Below are positions 20,044-28,248 of a stretch of 64,000 nt of DNA, in pieces. Each line of letters begins with the position of its first letter. Position 1 is the first letter of the stretch. The notes beneath the pieces are model-generated. The model was not told the DNA's origin. It did not search any database and worked only from the letters and a program-made list of their open reading frames with translations. This DNA comes from an uncultured Pirellula sp. (GTDB taxonomy: Bacteria; Planctomycetota; Planctomycetia; Pirellulales; Pirellulaceae), in assembly GCA_903858115.1 (NCBI GenBank), contig CAIOHR010000028.1, positions 1 to 64,000 of the forward strand. Reading direction: 5' to 3'. The position numbers and the translations under genes are program-made.

Positions 20044-20269
20044 TGCGCAGACTTTACATAATGCGGGGAAAACGGATTCGGGCAGAATTTCTACTCCACG
20101 AAGCTGCACACTCTCGATGGAGACCATGAGATCAGACCGTGCAGCTTTTGAACACCCTAATAAGCGAGAATTCCGATGCTACTTGCCAATTGATTTGGAG
20201 CTCAACGATCATTTGGAACGATCGCTCCCAACAATCCTTCGGAAAATGCGAAAATCTTTGGGTATCCGT

Positions 20270-21397
20270 TTAGCTTTCGCGGTAGCTAATGGCTAGTTTG
20301 CGAAGAACTTTGATCCCGCGATCCAACGTTTCATCGCTTGCGGCAAAAGAGACTCGAAAATGCGTGTCCTGTTGCGAGAAGATGTTTCCTGGGATAACCA
20401 ATAACTCGTGCTCGATGCAACGTTGAACGAATTGCGTTGCATTCCCCCCGTGGGCTTTCGGGAAGATATAAAAAGCTCCCCCCGGCTCGGTAAACTCATA
20501 GAAGTCGCGAAGTCCCTTCACGATACGATCCCGCTTGAGAGCGTATTGCTGGTAGTATTGCGTCATGTCATAGTCCATTGCACCGAGTGCCCCCCACTGG
20601 AATGGAGTGGGCGCACACACAAAGGAATACTGCTGCAATTTGATCATCGTCTGAATAACTTCGGCTGGCCCATGGACGTATCCCACTCTCCAACCAGTCA
20701 TAGCATGGCTCTTGGAGAATCCATCGATCACGATGGTGTCAGGATTAAACTCGGCTGGCGAGCGCATCGGGCCAGAGAAATGAAAACCACTGTAGATTTC
20801 ATCGGATAGCAATGCGATGTTTTTCTCGTGGCACAATTTTGCGATCGCTTCAATCTCCGGTAATGTGGCTGTTACACCCGTTGGATTGCCCGGACTATTG
20901 AACAGCACCAGCTTTGTTTTCGGGGTAATCGCTGCTCGCACTTTGTCGATGTCGATACGAAAGTCAGGGTAGGTATCGATGAGGATGGGTGTCCCTCCCA
21001 CGAGCTGAACCAGCGGAACATACATCACGAAGTAGGGATCAAAGATAATGACTTCGTCGCCGGGATCGACCATCGATAGCATGGAAAGTACCAACCCTCC
21101 GGACGTTCCAGAGCTAACGAATACCTTTCGGTCGCTTTTGGGATACTTCTCGTCCACATGACGTTGCAACCGATCGAGCAATGGCGGAATCCCTTGCGTG
21201 GGGGAATACGCGTTCTTGCCAGATTCGATGGCTTCAATCGCAGAGAAACGGATAGGTGGAGGCACTTCAAAGTCCGGCTGGCCGATCGACAAATTGATCG
21301 GATTCTTCAGCTTGGCCGCAAGCTCAAAGACTTTCCGGATGCCGCTCGAGTCGAAAGCGAGTGTACGCTGTGCAATCCAGGGATGCGGTTTTGTCAT
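20270..21397 (-). CDS. Pyridoxal-phosphate aminotransferase (class I/II)
   Basis: A 375-residue fold-type I aminotransferase. Visible marks are LSIGQPDFEVP near 37-46, YSPTQGIPPL near 64-73, FNSPGNPTG near 166-174, the DEIYSGF loop near 199-205 and the PLP lysine in FSKSHAMTGWR (Lys229). This is the pattern of aspartate/aromatic-type aminotransferases, with no further substrate resolution possible. ATG 21397 is chosen: 32 additional residues from 21493 are hydrophobic but unlike the family. No Shine-Dalgarno-like sequence is seen before it. The gene is divergent from the AGCS symporter. Confidence 0.9.
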   Translation of the reverse strand: MTKPHPWIAQRTLAFDSSGIRKVFELAAKLKNPINLSIGQPDFEVPPPIRFSAIEAIESGKNAYSPTQGIPPLLDRLQRHVDEKYPKSDRKVFVSSGTSGGLVLSMLSMVDPGDEVIIFDPYFVMYVPLVQLVGGTPILIDTYPDFRIDIDKVRAAITPKTKLVLFNSPGNPTGVTATLPEIEAIAKLCHEKNIALLSDEIYSGFHFSGPMRSPAEFNPDTIVIDGFSKSHAMTGWRVGYVHGPAEVIQTMIKLQQYSFVCAPTPFQWGALGAMDYDMTQYYQQYALKRDRIVKGLRDFYEFTEPGGAFYIFPKAHGGNATQFVQRCIEHELLVIPGNIFSQQDTHFRVSFAASDETLDRGIKVLRKLAISYRES

Positions 21398-21604
21398 GCG
21401 AAAGGGAGGTAGTAATAGTTGGAAAATGAGCGGCCTAGGCAAGAAAGTAGCCTCGGATCGGTAAATGATACGGTGAAATCGACTTTTTGACACCTCGAAG
21501 TTTTAGCAAACTGCTAGCACTTTGGTGAAGCTTGTGTAGCATTACGCCTTCAGCCCATTTGTTTTTTCCTCGGATGTTTTCATTTAGAAACAGGCACCTA
21601 TCTT

Positions 21605-23269
21605 ATGGCGAGCATGGTTGGCAGGTTCCGTAGTGTTGGATTCGTAAGTTCACTCGCCCTCTCCCTTGTTGTCTTACTCCACCCCGTTTTTGTTCCAAGT
21701 ATTTGTGTTTCGCAAGAAGCGACGGCCGCCAAGCTAGATCCGCATGATCTACCGTTGCCCGATAAGCTTCCAGCAGCAACCCCGAAGGATGAGTCCAAGA
21801 AGGACTGGATCCAACAGATCGATGGCGTATTCGGAAATTGGTTAGTCACTCCGATGGCATCTGTTTTATTCTTCGATTTTGGCACCAAAGCACTCACGGG
21901 CACAAGCGTCCCGTTTGTCGTCATCTGGCTTCTGTTCGCCGGAGTCTTTTTGACATTACGCATGTCGTTTATCAATTTGCGTGGGTTTTATCACTCGATT
22001 CAACTCATTCGAGGTGTTTACGACTCCAAGCATCACAAAGGGGACGTCTCTCACTTTCAAGCCCTCGCCTCCGCTTTGTCTGGTACCGTAGGGCTCGGAA
22101 ACATTGCGGGCGTTGCCATCGCCGTTGGTACAGGGGGCCCTGGAGCCACATTTTGGATGATTCTTTCCGGATTGCTTGGTATGTCGAGCAAGTTTTCCGA
22201 GTGCACCTTGGCCGTAATGTATCGCAAGACGGACGAGCAAGGGCTAGTTTTGGGCGGCCCCATGATATACCTAAAAGAGGGCCTCTCTCGCATGGGGCTT
22301 GGCCCCTTGGGAAGCGTACTCGCTTTGGTTTTCACCTTCCTCTGTATCGGGGGATCGTTTGGTGGAGGTAATTCTTATCAAGTCGTTCAATCCTTGAATG
22401 CATTGCAAGCTGAAGAGTCATTTAGCTTCTTGAAAGACTACCCATGGATCTACGGCTTGGTAATGGTCGTGTTGGTTGGTGTCGTCATCATTGGCGGAAT
22501 CAAATCGATCGGTAATTTTGCGGGTACCGTGGTTCCATTCATGTGCCTCGCTTATGTCTCCATGTGCCTCGTGATTATTGGCTTGAACGCATCAAGACTT
22601 CCATGGGCTATTGGTGAAATTCTGTCAGGAGCATTTACGCCGGCAGGGATGTACGGTGGGTTCCTAGGTGTTATGGTGATTGGTATCAAGCGTGCTGTTT
22701 TCTCCAACGAAGCAGGTGCGGGCTCTGCTGCCATTGCGCACTCCGCTGCCAGAACCGATGAACCTATCAGCGAAGGTATTGTCGCACTTCTCGAACCATT
22801 CATCGATACCGTTGTTGTTTGTACTTTAACGGCGTTGGCAGTGGTCATTACGGGCGTGTATCGACAGCCGGATGTATTGCAACTTGCAGCCGATAACAAA
22901 GGTTCGATGATCACACTGGCTGCGTTCACACAGAATGCTTCGTTCGCTTGGTTCAAATATGTTTTGTACCTAGCGGTCTTTTTGTTCGCTTATTCTACAT
23001 GTGTTTCATGGTCTTACTATGGTGAACGCTGTTTCGTTTCGATCTTTGGAAGCAAATCATCGCTGCTGTATAAGATTCTATTCCTCATTTTCACTTTTCT
23101 AGGGTCCATCGTCAGCGCTACGAATATTCTGGACTTTAGTGACATGTTGATCTTGTCGATGTCCATTCCGAACCTGATCGGCGTCTTTTTGATGAGCGGA
23201 ATGATTCGAAAGGAATTAGATCGATACTGGGAACGTTACAAGAGTGGCGATCTGTTACCTAAAGATTAG
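21605..23269 (+). CDS. Sodium:alanine/glycine symporter (AGCS family)
   Basis: A 554-residue membrane transporter. After an exported-looking N-terminal extension (signal-like helix at 15-35, then a polar linker to about 75) come the AGCS hallmarks: LTLRMSFINLRGF, QALASALSGTVGLGNIAGVA and VFSNEAGAGSAAIAHSAA, plus multiple membrane helices. Family members couple Na+ or H+ to alanine or glycine uptake. The N-terminal extension is longer than in classical members. It is followed 18 bases later by a ThiO-like oxidase, so the two are likely co-transcribed and may together feed glycine or D-alanine oxidation (inference). No riboswitch-like structure was noted upstream. Confidence 0.92.
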   Translation: MASMVGRFRSVGFVSSLALSLVVLLHPVFVPSICVSQEATAAKLDPHDLPLPDKLPAATPKDESKKDWIQQIDGVFGNWLVTPMASVLFFDFGTKALTGTSVPFVVIWLLFAGVFLTLRMSFINLRGFYHSIQLIRGVYDSKHHKGDVSHFQALASALSGTVGLGNIAGVAIAVGTGGPGATFWMILSGLLGMSSKFSECTLAVMYRKTDEQGLVLGGPMIYLKEGLSRMGLGPLGSVLALVFTFLCIGGSFGGGNSYQVVQSLNALQAEESFSFLKDYPWIYGLVMVVLVGVVIIGGIKSIGNFAGTVVPFMCLAYVSMCLVIIGLNASRLPWAIGEILSGAFTPAGMYGGFLGVMVIGIKRAVFSNEAGAGSAAIAHSAARTDEPISEGIVALLEPFIDTVVVCTLTALAVVITGVYRQPDVLQLAADNKGSMITLAAFTQNASFAWFKYVLYLAVFLFAYSTCVSWSYYGERCFVSIFGSKSSLLYKILFLIFTFLGSIVSATNILDFSDMLILSMSIPNLIGVFLMSGMIRKELDRYWERYKSGDLLPKD

Positions 23270-23287
23270 TTCGATGGACGGTTTCCG

Positions 23288-24439
23288 ATGAGTGATGCAA
23301 AGTACTATGACCTCGTCGTATGTGGCGGCGGGGTTATAGGCCTTTCCATCGCGTACCAATGCGTCAAGAAAGGCTGGACGGTTTGCGTTCTAGACGCTGG
23401 TGAAATTGGCAAAGGATCTTCTTGGGCTGGTGCTGGGATTCTTCCGGCCGGTGCGTCCGTCGATGCACTAGATCCACTCGAACAGCTGCGTGCACTGTCT
23501 CATGAGCTTCACCCCCTTTGGGCCGCAGAGCTATTGGAATCGACCGGCATTGACAATGAGTTTCGCCGCTGCGGAGGTCTATACTTAGCGAGAACACGAG
23601 CTGAGCGAGCTACCCTTCGGGCGAATTGCAGTTGGTGGGACGAGCATGGTATTGCTTACGAGCAGAGTACTATTGGTCAGATGAGTCAGTGTCTTGCGGG
23701 CATGAAGTCACTGACTCTCGTCGAACCTGAGGCGGAATGTTGGTGGGTGCCTGGCGATTGCCGAGTTCGCAACCCTCGGCATCTGAAAGCACTGCAAAAG
23801 GCACTTCATCAACTGGATGTCGATTTGGTACATAACACTTCGGTAACAGGCTTTCGTTGCGAAAATGGGCGAGTCCAACGATTGACATGTGAAGGAGGTC
23901 GTACAGTGTTTGGTAATGTCTATTGCGCGGCTTCTGGTGCATGGACTTCAGCACTGCTTTCCAATGTGGGTGTGGCGACTGGCATCATGCCAGTTCGAGG
24001 GCAGATGCTTTTGTACAAACTAGCATCATCAGCCTTCTCGTGTGTGATCAATGAAGGGCATCGTTACTTGGTTCCTCGCGATGATGGTCATCTATTGGTC
24101 GGGTCTTGCGAAGAGGAAGTTGGTTTTGTCGCTGAAACAACGCAGGAAAAAATAAATGAATTGCATGAGTGGGCGGAGGGACTAATGCCGGCACTTACCG
24201 AGAACCGATTGGTGCAATCCTGGGCAGGTTTACGCCCCGGCTCCTTTGATAGCTATCCCTACATGGGGAAAGTCCCTGGAGTCGAGAACCTATTTGTGGC
24301 TGCTGGGCACTTTCGTCACGGATTGCACTGGTCGACTGCGACAGGATTGTTGATGCAGCAGTTGATGTTTGGCGAAACGCCAGACATCGACTTGGAACCA
24401 TTTCGCGTACTGCGTGGTAATGCCGCCTCTCGCGTCTAG
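23288..24439 (+). CDS. thiO: Glycine oxidase ThiO-like FAD-dependent oxidoreductase
   Basis: A 383-residue D-amino-acid/glycine oxidase-type flavoprotein. The FAD-binding motif GGGVIGLSIAYQC lies near residues 12-24, the SSWAGAGILPAG segment near 47-58 is typical of ThiO, and the C-terminus has HFRHGLHWSTATG, which closes the FAD site. ThiO makes iminoglycine for the thiamine thiazole ring, but a catabolic glycine or D-alanine oxidase role is equally possible because the upstream gene is an AGCS symporter and no thiamine gene is nearby. The start ATG at 23288 is well placed. Confidence 0.85.
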   Translation: MSDAKYYDLVVCGGGVIGLSIAYQCVKKGWTVCVLDAGEIGKGSSWAGAGILPAGASVDALDPLEQLRALSHELHPLWAAELLESTGIDNEFRRCGGLYLARTRAERATLRANCSWWDEHGIAYEQSTIGQMSQCLAGMKSLTLVEPEAECWWVPGDCRVRNPRHLKALQKALHQLDVDLVHNTSVTGFRCENGRVQRLTCEGGRTVFGNVYCAASGAWTSALLSNVGVATGIMPVRGQMLLYKLASSAFSCVINEGHRYLVPRDDGHLLVGSCEEEVGFVAETTQEKINELHEWAEGLMPALTENRLVQSWAGLRPGSFDSYPYMGKVPGVENLFVAAGHFRHGLHWSTATGLLMQQLMFGETPDIDLEPFRVLRGNAASRV

Positions 24440-24564
24440 GCTTTGTGGTGGAAATGCGAACGCATCTATTTCAAGGCTTGAGACCCGCCCAGGCTCGTAT
24501 CGGAGGCAGACCAATCATCACTCTTGCCTGGCGCGGGGCGATCATAGGATGCAGGGACAGACTT

Positions 24565-24831
24565 CTACCGGTCAACAGCATTTCGCGACTTGCAACGCAA
24601 ATCGCGCCATTCCAACCTCCCATGTTGTAAGCATGCGTAAACGCCGCTCGACCGCTTCGGTCCATCGGCGTTGCATAGTGGACATCGATGTTTTGGTTCT
24701 ACTTCTGATGACACGTCTGGCTCAGAGGCAGTTTCTGTGGGTGTTGTTGCAGTAGAAGTGAGTAGCGATCGTGCTTGCTCGAGTTTCTTTCGATTGCCAT
24801 TTCCACATAGAAGCGTTCGATTTCTTGACAT
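24565..24831 (-). pseudogene. Possible C-terminal remnant of a transposase-like protein
   Basis: The frame ends at 24565 and starts at the ATG 24831 to give about 88 residues. It contains NGNRKKLEQARSLL followed by a spacer and EPKHRCPLCNADGP with a later ACLQHG. A basic helix, a Ser/Thr/Pro/Glu-rich spacer and a C-x2-C zinc motif resemble the C-terminus of IS91-type transposases, but I judge this from memory of pattern alone. The sequence upstream in other frames is interrupted, so it would be a fragment. No terminal repeats or target duplications were identified. Confidence 0.3.
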
Positions 24832-24947
24832 TATTCCTGTTTCGACGTTTGAAGTACCGAGATGCGTCATACAATACGGATGCAGTTCAAAATTTGAATG
24901 ACACATAGGCGAGCTGTAGGTAGAGTTGCCGATAGGCAGAGGATCTG

Positions 24948-25006
24948 TCCCAACCCGAAGTGTAAGCGAGGGGTAGACCGTCCCTTGCTCACGCTTCGAG
25001 TTGGGA
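24948..25006. repeat. REP-like imperfect palindrome, copy 1
   Basis: Left arm TCCCAACCCGAAGTGTAAGC then GAGGG (24948-24972), 9-base spacer, right arm 24982-25006. The right arm read in reverse complement agrees with the left at 21 of 25 positions. The left arm matches that of the second copy at 58056 in 22 of 25 positions. Both copies are intergenic. I recall similar CCCTCGCTCACGCTTCGGGTTGG sequences as scattered elements in planctomycete genomes. It could form a hairpin in RNA. This is not an IS, as no transposase is associated. Confidence 0.85.
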
Positions 25007-25165
25007 TTAAAGCGACAGCCAGTCACGAGACGTGCTGGGATTAATGCAATAAGGCCTTCGCTTCGCATGGATACGAACCACTGATCGCCTTGTGATGCCT
25101 CAGTCGCTTCGAGAGCAGTTGTTTTCTCTTAGGGCTCCGAATCTCGTGTTTTGTCGGAGGGAAAA

Positions 25166-26227
25166 ATGGAAAGCAACTCGATTTATATACTTGGCATGAG
25201 CTGGACCATGCCGCTTCTTATCGTTGGCATACTCGCAGTATTGATGGTGATGGTAGTGGTTTTTGTCGCAATGAAATGGGGGGTGTATTGGTTGCAAGCA
25301 TATTCGTCCGGCGCAGAAGTGCGACTCTCCAGTTTGATCGCCATGACTTTGCTCGGCATAAAACACAGTACGATTGTGGATGCAAAAGTTATGGGACGGC
25401 AAGCTGGGTTACGGATTGATGCGGACGAAGGGGGCATGTCGACTGCTAGGTTGATGTCCCACGTTTTGGCGGGAGGCGATGTATCGCACGTGATTCGAGC
25501 CATCATCGCTGCCGATCGTGCGGGAATCCAGCTCGACTATGATCGTGCCGCCGCCATTGACTTGGCTGGACGCGATGTCTTGGCTGCGGTTCAGACTAGC
25601 ATTCTGCCGCAGGTGATTCGCTGCCCACCAGATCTTCAAAATAGTAGAGCGACTCTGAGCGCTATCGCCAGGAATGGAGTTGAACTGAAAGTTTCGGCGC
25701 GTGTCACCGTCCGAACCAATCTAAACCAACTGATAGGTGGCGCAACGGAAGAAACGATTATCGCGAGAGTCGGGCAAGGGATCATCACTGCCATTGGACT
25801 CGCCGACAACCATATGGATGTCTTGGCAAAACCATCGCAGATCGCCAAGAATGTTTTGGATAGAGGGCTGGATGCTAGTACTGCGTTCGAGATTGTTTCA
25901 ATCGACATTGCGAACATCGAAGTCGGTGCGAATATTGGAGCGAGGCTACAGATCGACCAAGCCAACGCAGATACTCGCATTGCTCAAGCTCATGCGGAGG
26001 GCCGTCGTGCCGAAGCTGTTGCAGAAACACAGGTCATGAGAGCGAAAGTTGTTGAACGTCGCTCTCAATACGTTTTGTCAGAAGCACTGATTCCGACGGC
26101 CATTGCTGAAGCGTTTCGACAAAACGCTTGGGATGCAGTTACCGAAACTGCCGTGCAACCATTGAAGCCTTTAGTATCCAAACCCGCTACCAAACGAGGA
26201 TTCAGCAATGAACCTACCTACAACTAA
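25166..26227 (+). CDS. floA: Flotillin-like protein FloA
   Basis: A 353-residue SPFH-type scaffold protein of the UPF0365/FloA family, thought to organise ordered membrane microdomains. One N-terminal hydrophobic segment (residues 11-35) anchors it. It then shows MGRQAGLRIDADEG, VIRAIIAADRAGI, AARVTVRTN-type SARVTVRTNLNQLIGG and an Ala/Glu/Arg-rich C-terminal coiled region (QANADTRIAQAHAEGRRAEA). The ATG at 25166 is fixed by GGAGGG 5 bases upstream; the in-frame TTG at 25151 lies inside that site. The usual NfeD partner is not adjacent. The gene's end overlaps the next ORF by 20 bases. Confidence 0.93.
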   Translation: MESNSIYILGMSWTMPLLIVGILAVLMVMVVVFVAMKWGVYWLQAYSSGAEVRLSSLIAMTLLGIKHSTIVDAKVMGRQAGLRIDADEGGMSTARLMSHVLAGGDVSHVIRAIIAADRAGIQLDYDRAAAIDLAGRDVLAAVQTSILPQVIRCPPDLQNSRATLSAIARNGVELKVSARVTVRTNLNQLIGGATEETIIARVGQGIITAIGLADNHMDVLAKPSQIAKNVLDRGLDASTAFEIVSIDIANIEVGANIGARLQIDQANADTRIAQAHAEGRRAEAVAETQVMRAKVVERRSQYVLSEALIPTAIAEAFRQNAWDAVTETAVQPLKPLVSKPATKRGFSNEPTYN

Positions 26228-26627
26228 AACGCCAATGTACGTGCTATTAAAAGACAAGCAGCCGATAGGTCCCTCGGTCGTTCCCGATCGGGACGGCACG
26301 AAACAGCGGGTACTGTTCGGATTCTCGGACAAGGGACCGTACGATGCATTTATTGCGAGTGCCACAGAAGGGTTAAGGCCTTATCCACTCGTCAAAGGAT
26401 ATTTGAAAGGTCTATTGGAAGAAAAGGCGTCGAGCGAACCAGTGATCGTGATCGACGCATCGAGCGCGACGGCGCCCTCTTTCCACGCAGCAACCGTTCA
26501 GTCTGTTGTTGCATGCATGGAATCCAACGTATCGAGCATTCCTATCACGTTACGTCTGGATCTTGTTCCCGATAGCGGAGAATATCAGGTCCGAGAGTGT
26601 GATGAGATGATGGGAACTGCTGGATGA
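26208..26627 (+). CDS. Hypothetical protein overlapping floA, possibly SseB-like
   Basis: A 139-residue protein with no sure family. It begins inside the last codons of floA, overlapping by 20 bases, with a GAGGA 7 bases before the ATG, so it is likely translationally linked. The pattern MYVLLKDKQPIGPSVVPDRD, VLFGFSDKGPYDAFIAS, LVKGYLKGLL and VIVIDASS recalls the SseB N-terminal alpha/beta domain in order of elements, but that is a weak match by eye. It is soluble with no signal. The codon style resembles the neighbour. The role may be as a FloA-associated factor (inference from arrangement only). Confidence 0.65.
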   Translation: MNLPTTKTPMYVLLKDKQPIGPSVVPDRDGTKQRVLFGFSDKGPYDAFIASATEGLRPYPLVKGYLKGLLEEKASSEPVIVIDASSATAPSFHAATVQSVVACMESNVSSIPITLRLDLVPDSGEYQVRECDEMMGTAG

Positions 26628-27162
26628 GCGTGGCACAGCGACAAGCGACCAGGGGAGAATGTTGGCTAGCGGAGCGGTCAACATTTTGGTCAATCGCAGT
26701 AGGATAGCTCTTCTGCAAGCATTGTTTCAAGGCGGTCGAGTTCCTCATTGATCTCGATCGATAACTGAGAGAGCGAGACTACTTCCGTGGATCGTCCATA
26801 GACTTCAGGGGAAGGTTCATCGCTATTTCTGAGCCTTTGAAGTAGAAGTTCTTCAAGAGTTCTCAGATAGGACTCTTCTTGTTCCCTTTGTTGCCAGGAC
26901 ATCATTCTGTGCTCCAGTTCGATCATCAAGTCGCAATCGGTTTCGTTTCGTCGGTACTGGAAAACTAGAATATCTAGCTACTGGTTGCCAAACGGTTTCA
27001 TCACTTTCCTCTCCAAATCGTCCTGTATGACCGATTTCAAACGCTCCAATCCGCACAACCTGAATTGACTGCGCATTCTGTTGGACTTCTGAATCCTTCG
27101 AAACTCCCATACAATTCAAACGAAGTTTGAGGCAATTAACAACGAGGGACGCGTTACGCAGC
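26628..27162. other. 535-base stretch with one weak small-ORF candidate
   Basis: Between the floA-linked ORF and mutY I see only the minus-strand 79-codon candidate at 26690-26929 and a 7-bp inverted repeat AATGTTG/CAACATT at 26658-26664 and 26679-26685, followed by TT. No RNA gene is recognised. Confidence 0.5.
26690..26929 (-). CDS. Small acidic helical protein, candidate
   Basis: An unrecognised 79-residue reading frame that is rich in Glu and Leu with heptad-like spacing (LEELLLQRLR, EINEELDRLETMLAEEL), which suggests a helical or coiled-coil protein. ATG at 26929 or 26926 starts it. No good Shine-Dalgarno sequence is apparent. Composition looks protein-like rather than random, but the length is short and no homologue is known to me. 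Confidence 0.4.
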   Translation of the reverse strand: MMIELEHRMMSWQQREQEESYLRTLEELLLQRLRNSDEPSPEVYGRSTEVVSLSQLSIEINEELDRLETMLAEELSYCD

Positions 27163-28248
27163 ATGAAGGCTTGGTCCAGACAGGAGCTTGAGAAACTGAG
27201 AACAAAGTCTGTCGCATGGTATCGCGATCATAAGCGTGACTTGCCTTGGCGGAAGACCAACGATGCTTACTCCATCTGGGTGAGTGAGATCATGCTACAG
27301 CAAACGCAGGTGGCGACAGTCATCCCTTACTTCCATCGGTTCATGGATCAGTTTCCGACTGTGGTGGATTTGGCGCGAGCGGACGAAGAACGGGTCTTGT
27401 TTTATTGGGCCGGATTGGGGTACTACCGTCGCGCTAAGCAAATGCACGCGGCAGCGAAGCTGGTTGTAGCAAAACATGGAGGTACATTCCCCTCGGACTA
27501 CGAACAAATTATTTCTTTGCCAGGAATAGGCCGCTACACTGCGGGGGCAATTCGGTCGTTTGCTTTCGATCTTCCTTCGCCGATCGTCGAAGCAAACACG
27601 CAACGCATTTTCGCTCGATTATTGAAACTGAAAGGGCAACTCACAGACGCCAAGATACAATCTGAATTATGGAACTTCGCGACGGCAATCCTCCCCACGA
27701 GGACCGGAAGTGGCGAGACGAATCAAGCCTTGATGGAGATTGGGTCGCAAATTTGTCTGCCCAAGAATCCGCATTGTCTTGTATGCCCACTCCATCGAAT
27801 GTGCCCAACGTACGAATCGGGAGAACAAGCAGAGATCCCATCGCCGAAGCCTTCAAAAGTCTACGAGGACAGAACCGAAGCAGCGTTGCTGATCCATCAT
27901 CCAAAGAAAGGGTATCTGGTGCGGTTGTGCTTGCCAGAGGAGCGATGGGCGGGCCTTTGGGATTTTCCACGATTTGATGTTTCGACGCTCGCTTCAGGTG
28001 AGTCGATTGAAGAGTCGCTAGCAGTTCAATTTTTATCGAAGTACGGTCTGGCGATCGAGGTTCGATCGCTTATGTCATCGATGAAGCATGGTGTCACCAA
28101 GTATCGCATTACGCTTCATTGTTTCGAAGCATCTTTATCACCACAATCTAGACCAGATAAAGTTGGTCTTGTATGGCGAACGATAGACGACCTCGCGGCA
28201 ATGCCATTGAGCTCCACCGGAAAGCGACTGTGCAAACAGCTTACTTAA
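27163..28248 (+). CDS. mutY: A/G-specific adenine glycosylase
   Basis: A 361-residue DNA repair enzyme that removes adenine mispaired with 8-oxoguanine. It has DLPWR (27-31), the catalytic Glu in SEIMLQQTQV (Glu42), the helix-hairpin-helix LPGIGRYTAGAI (119-130) and the 4Fe-4S cluster cysteines in CLPKNPHCLVCPLHRMC. A C-terminal NUDIX-like domain follows (LCLPEERWAGLWDFPRF). The second catalytic Asp of PIVD(G)N is Glu143 here, in PIVEANTQR. An in-frame TTG at 27127 is less likely than the ATG at 27163. Its stop overlaps the convergent SpeE-like gene by 8 bases. Confidence 0.93.
   Translation: MKAWSRQELEKLRTKSVAWYRDHKRDLPWRKTNDAYSIWVSEIMLQQTQVATVIPYFHRFMDQFPTVVDLARADEERVLFYWAGLGYYRRAKQMHAAAKLVVAKHGGTFPSDYEQIISLPGIGRYTAGAIRSFAFDLPSPIVEANTQRIFARLLKLKGQLTDAKIQSELWNFATAILPTRTGSGETNQALMEIGSQICLPKNPHCLVCPLHRMCPTYESGEQAEIPSPKPSKVYEDRTEAALLIHHPKKGYLVRLCLPEERWAGLWDFPRFDVSTLASGESIEESLAVQFLSKYGLAIEVRSLMSSMKHGVTKYRITLHCFEASLSPQSRPDKVGLVWRTIDDLAAMPLSSTGKRLCKQLT

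Larger units (their letters stand above)
24440..25165. other. Gene-poor 726-base stretch with REP-like palindrome and possible gene remnant
   Basis: No convincing complete gene lies here. It holds a degraded minus-strand reading frame (24565-24831) and the palindrome at 24948-25006, then the upstream region of floA with its Shine-Dalgarno GGAGGG at 25156-25161. The mixture suggests an accumulation point for small repeats between thiO and floA. Confidence 0.7.

Noticed and set aside
26853-27164. 103-codon minus-strand frame before mutY
   Set aside because: It overlaps the better 79-codon candidate and has composition unlike a protein, with no start site support.
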